Of a stretch of 64,000 nucleotides of DNA, positions 1 to 12,800 are shown in pieces (within the stretch, counting starts at the first letter, position 1; the number at the start of each line of letters is the position of its first letter). The position numbers and the translations under genes are program-made. The notes beneath the pieces were generated by a model. That model was not told the origin of the DNA and did not search any database. It saw nothing but the letters and a program-made list of their open reading frames with translations. This stretch comes from Alitta virens (Eukaryota; Annelida; Polychaeta; Phyllodocida; Nereididae). The stretch lies in contig OW028583.1 of the NCBI GenBank assembly GCA_932294295.1, forward strand, positions 833,501 to 897,500, given 5' to 3'.

Positions 1-809
1 CTGCTGAACAGCGCCAAAGCGTTGCAACCACTTTTTTTTAGACCATCAAGTTTTCTTAGTGCACTGACGCGCTCATTGCAACAAAGTTAGACACGCTGAA
101 ACACAGGCTAACAATACTATATGTACATTTTCTTCAAAGATATATCTGCGATCCATCACATGAACTCCACCATTTGCATGGACAATTAGTCAAAATTTAA
201 GAAACTTCACCCCTACACCCTCCCTGCCAAAAACCATCAAAAAGCAAGCAAATTGTTACTTGGTAAAGTTGGCTATCAAGAACTCAAGGACTTGTCAATT
301 TTCATTTAAATTTACATCATTTTTACCTTCATAATTGTGATCCAACTGCATAGTTGCAAGGAGTAATAAATACATTTATTATTATCAAACGTTAATATAT
401 GTTATATCCCAAATAGGAGGGAGTTCACTAACATTTTTGTTGGTTATATCCTGACGCCGAAGGGGGAGGGATATATAACCAACAAAAATGTTAGTTAACT
501 CCGGACTATGAGGAATATAACTAACTTATATTCCATTAGGCATATTTACTCATTTGTTTGTTTGTTTTGTTTTGATGCCTTTATTACTCAAAACGGATTT
601 AGTTTGCATTCAGGAGGGAGTTAACTAACATTTTTGTTGTTTATATCCTGCAAAAGAACAATAGAAAAGGTCACGTGGTGGAGTATAATATAAGTTAAAA
701 TAAAGATAATTCGCAGGGACATTAGAGTTAAGAATATTTAGGGCATGTTGTCCTTCTTGACTAGTTTAGACATATATATTCAATTTTCGGTTTGTATTGT
801 ACTTACAAG
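1..809. other. Region upstream of first recognised exon; repeats only
   Basis: No exon could be supported here. Bases 1-62 match, in inverted orientation, a segment at about 7038-7099 inside a later intron, so they are a dispersed repeat. Bases 416-502 form a long hairpin, and 611-650 repeats one of its arms. The 5' exons and start codon of the CCDC60-like gene are presumably upstream of the window. Confidence 0.5.
416..502. repeat. Hairpin-forming inverted repeat with a third copy at 611-650
   Basis: Arms at about 416-451 and 468-502 are near-perfect reverse complements built around CTAACATTTTTGTTGGTTAT. A third copy of the first arm lies at 611-650. The spacer is about 16 bases. Confidence 0.8.
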
Positions 810-3800
810 GAGATTAAGTGCATTCAATCGCCGTCCGTCTGTGACACCGAACGAGCAAGATAACGATACCAACGAGAAGATGTATGTAAACTTATGAACA
901 TGAAATATTTCAGTTGGTGGTTACTTTTTTCCAAATGTTCATTGAACAGTTACTTTTGTTTGATGTTTGTGTTGTATTGTACTTGTGTTTTTTAATTTTT
1001 TTTTTATTATTAATTAAGTTTTACAAACTGCACATTCAACCTTACTGAATTTGTTATTATGAGTTGTCACCAAAGAATTTCATTCCATATTTTGTGCTTG
1101 ATGTACTTATCGGTGTTCCAGCTAGGCCATTTGAGCATGCGCCATGCCCCTTGCTCCATCCCTGACGCCCTTTCACCACGCTCAATTTTGTGAGCGCCAT
1201 GCTTTTGAACTAGTTTGGCGCCTTATATGACTCTATTTACGTGCCCTAATATCCTTGTGCACCATGCCCAATTCAAATCCTAGCTGAAACACTGCTTATG
1301 ATTTGTAAATGCCCATTCAATGAATCTCGAGAACATTTTGGTACAAATAATAAAAATTAACTCAAAATAGTCCTTACATGGATGGTTACAGGGATGTGAC
1401 TCTGACTTAGGTCCTGTTTGAGAAAAATGACTTATTTAAAAAAAATAATATCTTACTGCAAATTTACTGACATTCATCACCATTGCAGACTCCGAATCAG
1501 GAACGTCAAACTCGGCCACGCCTTGAAACAGGAACTGAAGCAAGAGACTGACGAAAAGGTTTGTGATAAACTTCGAATACATCTAATTGTTTCAGATTTG
1601 TGATCTCATCTTTTCTTGATAAATTAAGATTCAGATCGTTTATTCCACTTGTACAAAAAAAGTGTTATAAGTGAGGTGGGACTCTCTAAGACAGAACAAA
1701 TCACTTAATTATGGTGAAAGGTGAAAGGGAAGTAAAACTGGGAAGGGATACTTACTTGTGTGTGTGTGTGTGTGTGTGATTAGGGCTTTACGTCCTGTAT
1801 TTCTGCACTAGTTGGGCTAATTAGGACAGGCAGAGACCATGGCAATGAGACGAAGGATGAAACGGCCATACAACTTAGGCTCGACCGGGAATCAAAACCC
1901 AGGACCCAGTGGTTGGAAGCCCAGGGCGCTACCTCTGAGCTAGGCCCCCACCCCAGCGATACTTACTTAATAGTGACGATATTAATTAATCCAAATTTTT
2001 CTTTCAGCAAGGAGCCAAACTGAAACAAGAAAATAAGAAGAGAGAAATTCTACAAAATGCATGGCGAGGTCCTCACTTCGATTCAGATGATGAAACTTCA
2101 GAAGCTGAAACGGATATAGAGACGGACTTGTCGAAGTAAATTCATACCATTTTTTCTTTTACTGCTTTATTCAATCAAACTGACTACACAGAGTCCAACC
2201 AACCCACCACAACTGACCATGTGACGTATGCAAGTGTGGGCTCAGGGCAAGCAGAAAACTAGTTGGTGGGAGGTGGTCCTCAAAATTATGACCCACATTT
2301 AATCTTTGAGACCCTCCCTGGAATCACCAACTATTTTGGGCAAACAACAAATTCAGGGATTGGCCAGAGCTTCTTATAACAGCATGACATTACATCAACA
2401 CCCATAAATCTCTTGTGTGAAATGTAGTCAGTTTGATTAAATGCTTTATAACAAGATGTAATACTTCAAAGTAAATCAAAACTGGGATACCTGTAACTTG
2501 GTCATCAATGTCAGATTATTAATGAGTGTCGACACAAAAATATTTTGCCACCAGAATAGTTGCGCTAAAATCATTTTGGAAAAATCGAAAGATGTATTTA
2601 GCATTATTTTGGAAAAATCTAAAGATGTATTTAGCATGATTTTGTAAAAATCGAAAGATCTATTTAGCATAATTTTGGAAAAATCTAAAGATGTATTTAG
2701 CATATTTTTGGAAAAATCTAAAGATGTATTTAGCATAATTTTGGAAAATCAAAAAATGTATTTAGCATGATTTTATAAAAATCTAAAGATGTATTTAGCA
2801 TAATTTTGGAAAAATCAAAAGATGTATTTAGCATAATTTTTGAAAAATCGAAAGATGTATTTAGCATAATTTTTGGAAAAATCAATAATTGTATTTGCCA
2901 ACCATGTTAAGGTCACTATCGCCTTAGCTTATGAGCTATTGGAATAAATTAAGACACACAAACTTAAATCTCATATTAACATTTAGCTAATATACCCCAT
3001 GAGCTATCTAACTTAGTATGCAATAATTATATTTATGAACATCAAGTGTAAGGTTTTGCTCCAAGTCATGAAAATCAAACACTACTTTATAAATGTCTTT
3101 TTATTTTTCAGTTACATGATACCATACAACCCACCAAGTGGTAACCATGATGGAAGAAATTCAGACTTGCTGACCCCTAAAGATGCTCTTCTGCCTAACA
3201 GGGTCAATTTCTTTTCGATGGCTAGGTAAGAGATTTTTAGTCATTCAAAATACAGTTAGCTGTCTTTTTTTTATGGAATCTTCATATCACTGGTCACAAC
3301 TCAAAGCTTGGTCATCTTGCTTGAGGTAGACCAGACTGGGTTTCCTGAAGTTTTCATCATCTCGGTAAGGTGCAATTTTAAGATACACAACTGCGTGGAA
3401 TGATTTCTCAAATGTTACTTTTGCAACTTCCTTGCATTTTTTTTTTTATTCAACTTTCGTTATTGCAATATTGCAAGATCGCACAAATTTTGTATTATCA
3501 GCATTCCCAGTTAGAAATGGAACCATAAGTCAGTCACAGGAGATTATCTCCCAAGTCATTGTGAAACCATTTAATTTCAATTTCAAATGTAAAATTATGA
3601 ATTTTCGATTTTTCAATATCGATATCAATATCTTCTCGATTCATCGATCTGTATCTGTCTGTTTATCTATTTTTTTTTTTTGGGCTTCTCAAATGGGTTG
3701 GAGTGTATATCTTACTTCTTCGGGATGCTGCACTACTTTACATTTTAACGACATAAACTATATAATGGTACTTCAGTAGAGAACCACTGTCAGGAATGCA

Positions 3801-6800
3801 ATCCAGACATCTGATTGGCGGCTTAACTTAGCAGACCATTCGATACCTTTCCATCCATCGTTTCTTGTTCTCTTCAACATTTCTGAACTTCAACTCACCT
3901 GTCTAGGTTTTTCTGCTTCCAGTAAAGATAAGTCAGTTCTGAGCATCGAAGGTCTAAAAAGCATTTGGTCAAAAAGAAGCAAAACAGGAACTTCAAGTTC
4001 GACTTGGAGACAAAAAGTTGCTGCAGCGAGACCGTTTACTCCGTTACATACAAGTATCACAGCAGAAAACTTCACTCACTGGCCGGACAAGTAAGTGCAC
4101 TTCAACATTCCAAGATATGAAAGCAACATCAAAATATACAGTTAGTTTCATTAAAAACAGCCGGTCAAATTCAACCTACAAAGCTAGACAACCTTTGCTA
4201 TAAAATACTACCTGCAACAGAACATATCTATTTGGCTATAGCTGACTCCTCAAAGCGTGATTGCAAGTATATTTATGATATATTAGAAAAATTGCTTACA
4301 TTTGCCAAGGTTTACATTTTTTCAGTAAGCCGTCTATAAGCTTGGAGTAGACAGAAGTGGTTGGCTTTAGCCAGTTATAGCTGCAGCCAGGAATAGGTTG
4401 ATTCAGCTGTCTAGATTCAACAGTATTTTATGAAACTAACTGTAGACTGCATTGACCCTAAGAGCACCATAACGACAGCATGATAGATAGATAGATATGG
4501 GAAGTGCAGCCCTCTAAGGCCAGTTTTTTGATGAGAGGTTAGAAAGGCGGAGTCCACCCATGTTGTCACGAGCACTTGAATTTATATTAGTACACGCTAA
4601 TGATACAATATTATATTTAAAGATAACCTGGCTTGGTGGGTGCAAAAATAACTTCAGTGCTGATGATGGGTGTATACTTTCCAGGGAGTTGAGATAAACT
4701 CATGCTTGAACAGGGTTTCCTGCAGGTTCTGACAATTCGTTGGGGATTGTGAAAAATTTGGGTGGGTTGACATATCTTAATTTTTTTTAAGTAAATCAGT
4801 TTTGGACACCCTTTTTCCTATGAAAAAAGGGCCTGCTTAAAACCCTGGATCATCAGACCATATTTCTCAGCCAACAATAATTTTCTTCATGTCTCAATCT
4901 CATCTCACGCGACTGATGTCAATATCAATCGACTCATAGAAACAAAATTGTATGAATGGATTTCGAATGGAAATCGCAATGATAAATATATATGAACTAG
5001 AAGAACTAGTTATATATACTTCATGATCTTTTCTGTGTAATTTATATCAACTTAATGGCATTCCACAGGGAGTCACTGTTTCGCCAGCTCTGTGCCCTCT
5101 ACTGGATTTTAGAAGCAATGAATTTGGAGCCCCACCTGGTGATGAGTCCTATAACTACATCTTGGTATTTGGAGTAAGTAAAATATTCATTTAGAAAGAG
5201 TTAACTATTATTAATTACCTCACTCTGAAGATATTAATAACATTTAGAACTTTAACTGTATTTTTATTTCATTTTTGTACCATGACTGTTGCAATAAATA
5301 TATCTGTTTTTCTTATCTTTATATATGCTTCCAAATATAGTCAATTACTTGGCTGATGTGCCATATATTATTATTATTATTATAAACATCTTTATTCACA
5401 CTTAAGGCGTTCATGTGAAAAGTTACATTTTAATTAAGAAATACAGATGAATTCAATTATATCATATAGTTCATTTACACTTAAAACAGTTGTCATAAGA
5501 CCATCTCTGGTGGCACATAGCAAGGCCATCACATTTTGTAGTCCCTGGCTTACAGACTCTATCACAGATTACATCAATATGTTATTTAAGTGACTCAGCA
5601 TCTGTGCCAAGTTCGAGCACATTCAGATCATTACAAAAATATTTCCCATTACTATGAAAAAGTGAAATGCCATATTGCGTACAGTTCTGAAAAATTTACT
5701 TGATAACATCTTGCTTGTGATGCATTGCCGACATTACAAATTTCATGAACCATCCACAGAGCACATGCTTCTCACAGTTCCCACTGTCTAGGGTCTTTCT
5801 CCATGCCACATGAAGTCTGTCATAGTTCTTAGCCTTTACAAAACAAAGACATATAGGGCTACAGTTGTTTTCTAACTATCCCGTCCTATAAGCATACCTG
5901 ATGTGAACGACTCTTCTTTTTACTTCAGTGAAATAGGAGGATGTAAAATCCCAGCTAGCAAGCAAGCAGACGCGAAGAAGATTGACAGCGATTGGTCTTC
6001 TTGGAAGAGATGGAAGATCGGCGAACAGGGTCATTTCTCTAGCAGGGTAAGTGCTTGTTTCTAACAGAGGCAGCCACCAGCAAGGTGGTCCAACCATTGT
6101 TTAACATTCAAACACATATAAGATAGGAGGCAGACTGAATCCTTGAATAACTCCTTAGCTAGCGCTAAACATGAATAGGCACTGCTATTAGGCAGAAATT
6201 ACAAGTAATCTGTTTAAAGAAAGCTCTTGAAATTATATAATGTCCTTTAATTGCATAAATCAGGAGACTGAAGAACCGAACAATCTTCCTCTTCTACCAA
6301 ACATTTATCAACGAGCTAGATACGCAAGAGTGCAGAGAGTATCTTTCATTAAGATGGCCAAGGTCAGACCTGTGTGGTGGATTATCAAGTAATTAAATAA
6401 TGACAATAACGTTACACTGGTTTGGCATAAATAATATCATATCTAAAATCAATTCATCAATGTTTGAAGTGATTTCTGACATCTCTTATGCACAAATCTG
6501 TGATAATTAATTAATAGTTAACCAAAACTTAATTAATTAGCCATTCGTGGACTGAAAGCTTCATGAACCAGCTAGCTACCATTTCCACAATGATCATAAG
6601 ATATGTAGGAGGCAGACTGAATCCTTGATGAACTCCTTCACTTTTGCTAAGCATGAATAGATACTGCTATTAGGCAGACAATAAGAACTAGATTTATTTC
6701 AAGGCAGAAAATATAACACTAAATGGTCAATTATCTCACAGCCTGGCCTATGACCTCATCACTATGTCTGCCCTTAGTATGTGAACATTTGACTGAGCTG

Positions 6801-9800
6801 CGCATAAAATCAAATCAATGTCTTGTATTATAACAAAGGTATAATGCAAACTTGAGCACCCAAGCAACTTATAGTGGTAATGACACTGGTCACCTCTTTT
6901 GAAAGCCCAGGTTAAATTCCACCCCAGGACCTTTATAGGCTAATTCAAGTTGACTATGGTATGGAATGGTAAAGCCTTACACTGATCATCTATGCTGGGA
7001 ATAAACCCCACCCCCCCCCCCCCCACTCGTCGGCACCCCACTAAGAAAACTTGCAGTCTGAAAAAAGGTGGTTGCAACGTCTTAGTACTGTTCAGCAGGC
7101 GCCCATCTTTTGATGAATCGCAACAGTAGCTATTAATGAAAGGCCTTTAAATTAATAGCTTTTTTCTTCCATGCTTTGGCCATTTTCAAAATTGTTTATT
7201 ATACAAAAGAAGAAAAGTTTTTAACATAGTGTGGAATTGGCCAAAGGATGGATGCGATTTCTGGTATAGGTTTCTTAGCGCTACCCACCATTGGTGAAAA
7301 TGTGTATGTTAATGCCCTGTGGAGTGGACCAGTATTTCTTCACCTTACGTCAAAGTTAACCATCTTGTGTTTTAGTGTATACAATATCACATTTAGAAAA
7401 AAAGATACATGCAGCATAGTATTTCAAATTATATGACTTTCTCAACACTTTGTATAATTTTTGAACGATAAATATTATTATAGATCTTTAGCATCTTCAT
7501 TTCGTTAATCTTTATTTATTTCACAGTCTAACAAGAAGATGGGCATGTATTCGCTTCAAAGAAGAGCTACAACTGTCATCCCTCAACCCGATGCTGAATC
7601 AAGGAGCACCATGTCCAGTTCCCAGAGTCTCAACACAAGCTCAAGTATGACATTTTTAAAGCTGGATTGTCACTCAATATTACACAAGCCAAAATTTATT
7701 GCATTCACTTCATTGTCTTCTTAATACTGATTACCTACAGCCAGAGCCCTGCTGGCTTCACAATCTTTCTATAAAATAAATTAACTTCACTTAATATTTA
7801 ATTTTTCATGCCATCAATAATCTAATATGTAAACAAACCAAGTGATGGCGTCACAATACTCAACAATGGTTGATGATGCCATTTCCATTGTATTTCCAAT
7901 GTTTTGGTCTTGAGATTCATTAGCATACACATACTAAGTGTGCCTTGATCAAATAAGATTATTTTTAATTATTTGATGAAGTCTTATAAATAGTAATTTT
8001 GACAGACAGTGGAGCTTTAGGTTCATTTATTATCATATTAACTCTTTCATACTACGGCCTCAGTGACAAGACAGGGCAGTCACCCTGCTTCAAATGCGAG
8101 ATATTGCGAAAATATGTGTTCATTTAGTAGAACGTCACCATCAACTTCATGCTTGGAAAAAAATCTTACTCGGCTAACCAGTGTGATTTATAAACAAATA
8201 TAAAGAGAGTTAAAGTCAATGGCAATGTCATGTTGGGTCAAAAGGTGGTCAAAAAGTCATTTGGTTTTGATAGTGTGGTCTTAAACTTCCAACAATATAT
8301 TATTTTCTGTACATTTTGTATCTAATATCTAATTCATTTCTCAGATCAACATTCAAATTCACAAGGGGGCGCTACTCACACCAACCCAGCCATTGAAGAA
8401 GATGCCATCAATGAAGAAAAAGAACCGACAAAACAAAATGGCAGCTCACGTACTCCTACTAGGCTGAGTTTTGCATCTGACATCCAACAAATTGGTGGAA
8501 AACAACAATTTCTTGAGGAAAAAGAAACTAGTAAGTGAGGATTTTTGGGTGTGGTGTCATTACAAATCCTTAATTTCAAATTGATTTTCAAAAACATTTT
8601 TGGGTAAAGTTCTCCACCCCACCCCAAAAAGCAGGACCTAGCTCCAGGAATTCTTGGAACTTATCAAACAAGTTTCCAAATATTTCCAAGTTGTGATGTA
8701 TATTCTAACAGTATCTGTAGAAAAATTGACAAAGATTCCATAGCATCAATTTCAAAATGATCTCAGCAACTGTCTACAGCTAATTGCCTTTGGTTGAGCC
8801 ATATCATCCAATATGATAATTAACTTGGTTGTAAACTTTCGCTGTATAGCTAATTTCCCATGGGTTTGCTAATCCTCCCGGTGTAGTTTCCAAGTTAAGG
8901 GAAGTTGGAGCTTGTATAAGTCAAAAGTGACAATATACTTTTTAGTGCGGTTGTGAAATTTTAGTCATCACCAAAGTAATGATCCCATTGCCAAAATGGT
9001 TCTTTAATATGTGGGTGGGTGAATAGGGCTTTACGTTCAGTATTTCTGCACCTATTGGGCTAATTAGGACAGACAGGGACCATGGCAATGAGATGAAGGA
9101 TGAAACAACCATCCAACTTAGGCTCGACTGAGAATAGAAGCCAGGACCCAGTGGTTGGAAGCCCCACACGCTACAGCTGAGATAGGTCCCGACCCTAATG
9201 GTTCTTAAATATAAAATATGGTTTAAACACTCTTTATCAATGTGGTACAACTAGAATTGTGTTACTTGGCCTTTTATCACCCAGGTGAAAATGAGGATGA
9301 ATCAGGTAACCATGGCAGCAGAGCCAGAATCAACAGCGCCGGAAGAGCATCTGCCAAAAAGGCAAGAGAGAAGAGGACTTTGCAAGAATCTCAGGCATTT
9401 GCTGTACGTTTCATTCCATGATAGTTTACAATTGGGCCAAAATGTTAAATAAATCTTAATTTTTCTTTTACGAATTTCACCTTTATAATTATGAAGTAAA
9501 TTGTATTTCCTAATTTCTACCATTATTAGCCTCTAAATGAAGTAACTGGTAAAAATAGCACCAGATTCTGTTGTTCATATTTTATTTATTTGTTCATTTA
9601 ACAACATATTTTATAAGGGTGAATCACTCAGTAAACTTACTGTTTTTCAGTAATGCCTGTAGTTAAAAACAGAGACTATTCAGATTTGTCTATGTACAGA
9701 ACAGATATAAAATATACAAGTAAATATAGTTCATGATGTAACAGTTCCTTGAAACTGTTATGGCTACTTTCTGTGTATACTCCACTTTAATGTACATTTG

Positions 9801-12800
9801 AAACTTGAATATCAGTAATATCTTTGGTAGAATTTGGCAAAATGTTATACAATATAAATTGTTATTATGAAGAATGCTTTTCCATTACAGAGACAACTTG
9901 ATAGCATCAACAGAGAAGAAATGGACTCCAAACTCCAAGCTCTTGCTAATCCAAAAGACAAAAGGAATTCAAGGGAGTTACGGGCAGAAACAAACATTCG
10001 ACCTAAAAGGTAACAGCATGAAGCAGAACCAGAACTAAATTTATTTCTATTTTTTTCCATATACGAATAACAGAAAAAAAAAAGGGTTACAAACGATGTA
10101 TTCTATAATAATATTATAACAGTAGGTTCAAGGGCAGATCCAGAAATATTTCAGTGGGGTAGGGGGGGGAGGGTTGACTAAAAAATATTGCAGGACTGCT
10201 GAATTTTTAAATATTTTTAAATTAAAATGTTGCAACCCCCACCTAAATCCTACCTGAGGTTGCATACAAAAAATAGCTCGTTTCCCAACAAAATAGTCAC
10301 CACAGGCCTAGTTTGAACCTAAAAAGTTTGGAGGAGGGGGCAATTAGTTCAGCTACGGTGGAGAAACTGTCTGTGTGGTAAAAGGGTGAGTTAAGAGGTG
10401 ATTAAAAAATTGTTTGTCACTTCTCTAACTCTGGATCTTAAATTAAAATCCTAAACAAGATCAATGTTGTTTAATCTATATTGTGACTGATCTTAATCTG
10501 TGAATTCACTGATCTGTGCTTTTTTTAATGTCATATCACTTTCTTCGTCAGTGCCCCCTGGGTAGTAGAGTATGAAAATGTGCGGGCGCCTAGCAACAAA
10601 TGGAGAACAATGCCGACAAGACTGCGACAAAAATTTGAAGAAATAACTGAAGAAAAGGCGCTGATGTTACATGATGCCGTTGAAGCCAAGGACAGGTACA
10701 CCACAGAATCATATCTCTTTGCAAATAAAATGGACAATTAAATCTATAAATTTAGAAAAAATATAATGAATAATAAGAATAATCTCACGAATGTGGCTAC
10801 AGTCAAACCTGCCCTATAGAATGGTACATGGCCAAATGTGCAACTTGCGTTTTCCATGAGAAGGATAAATGCAAATAAAATCAGGCAAAAACCATGCGTT
10901 TTCCATGCGTTCATCCAAACGTATGAAAAACGCACGTGGCACATTTGGCCATGTACCTGCTGTAAGTGGCCACTTCCAACTCCAAACTGAATCTTTGTTT
11001 ATCAAATGGCCACCTGTCTTAAAGGTTTGAATGTATATCAGGTTTAAGGCAATACTAGCACAGAACAAGAGTGAATTAAGTTTACTTCACCCAGGAAAGG
11101 CACCCCAAGCAAACCCAGCAAAGTTGGGATATTATCATAATTTATTCATGTGGCTCAACATGGTCACAGATGTCAAACTAACAGAAACAATTAGATGGGC
11201 TTGTCCTCCATTCACAGCATATGATATCCACTCATATGGAGTGTGCAAACAGCTTACCTTGTTCAGTCACTTCTCATAACTTCATTTAACAAACCCTCGT
11301 GGTTGACGATGGTTGCATCCATTGCAACGGAAATTACCCTTTTTGAGTTGAAGGCCTGACCCCATTGGCCAGGTGTGAGGGGTAGTGGCCAGATCATATC
11401 ACGGTGGGGTCAACTCATTAACATATCACGTTTGGGTCTCTGCGGATTGGCTAGTTTGGAGCCCAAGTTCGACTTGTTTACTGGAGCCTTTTCTGGAGTA
11501 GACAATACCCTGTGCACCAAATATCATGAAGAGTTAAATACTTTAATTTGGCAAGGAATAAATGTGCATTGGCATTCATTATTTAGCTGCAACAGAACTG
11601 TACGACTCATTAACATAAATGTGTGATATTAACCTAAATATGTGATAATGAAGATTTTATCGCAATATTACCATTATATATTTCTAACAAGGATGTCTGA
11701 CTGGAATCTTTATTTTTTTCTTACAGAGAGAGATCACGAATTATGCAGAGCAAGCTGCTATATTTATCAACAGGTGTCAGTAAAGACCAACTCGAACAAG
11801 TAGAAAAAAAGGTCTCTGCTTTATACAAGACTGGCAACAAAGCTTTGGCAAAAGCCATAGAAGGAAAATTGAAGAATTTGTCACAAGAGAGCGGCAGTTT
11901 CCACCGAGCAGTTGACTGGATGAGAACGCTGACTAAACTAGATCAGAAGATTTTGGAAAAGAGCAATTCATCCACAGATCAGCCATGGTAAGACTTATAG
12001 CTTCACTGAGACTTCGATCTATATTTAACTTAAAGTACGTTGATGCACAATCAAGTAAAGATTGATTAGGCTAGCTAAAAAAGCGTTTATTGGTATTAAG
12101 TGGACCACATTGGATAAATTTGCTAACCTGTATTGGGCAAATTAATTAATTTACCATTAGAAGATCTTAATATTTGGAGAAAAGTACAGTATAGCGGACC
12201 CAGATTTTTGACCTTATTGAGCGAGTCGTTGCTACGCTTATGACGTCAAATACTTGATTTCAATGAATGACATCACAAACATATGACAGTGGTTTCATTT
12301 TCCAAGGCAAGATCAAAGTTAATTTTTTCATTTTCTTGGGGGTCACCATCCCCAAAGCCCCGCTATCCATCACCTAATGTTATAATATTGCTCTAGAACT
12401 TCATAACTTGGTCAAAATAATAATATATTTAATATTTCTTGGACACCAAATATGTTAAAAAATTTGGGTCCGCTATACTGCACTGAACCCAATATTTGTG
12501 TACCCATAATTTTCTACTTCTTCTCACATGTCTTCATCAGCCGCATAGTGTTGTGATAACAATTAAGAGGTGATGGGAGTGAGCGGCAGATCTAGATCTA
12601 TAGTCCCTTTTCTAATTCCTTTTTCTGTTTTAAGGTACATGGACCTAAAAGCCAACATCCCAGATGAAATGCAAAATGAATGGCATATTAAGAAAGTGTT
12701 GAATCTGCTGGGGAAATATGGCCAAGTAAGCAACTGATTAAACTTGTATCATTATTTAGGCCTAACGGGGAGGAAAAGTACCACAAAAGGTCGCTGATAC

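Noticed and set aside
1758..1957. tRNA gene on the minus strand
   Set aside because: Boxes A and B are present, but the acceptor and anticodon stems do not pair properly. The sequence recurs with target duplications, so it is a SINE.
2476..2736. 86-codon minus-strand frame with 11-residue repeats
   Set aside because: It is a by-product of the 33-bp minisatellite inside an intron, with no start context or splice signals.
5161..5170. Earlier donor TCTTG|GTATTT for the sixth CCDC60-like exon
   Set aside because: The downstream consensus donor GGA|GTAAGT keeps the reading phase and the Trp that aligns with vertebrate CCDC60.
11031..11626. Plus-strand frames of 82-83 codons between CCDC60-like exons
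   Set aside because: Intronic, not in phase with the flanking exons, and the real acceptor at 11727 continues the protein.
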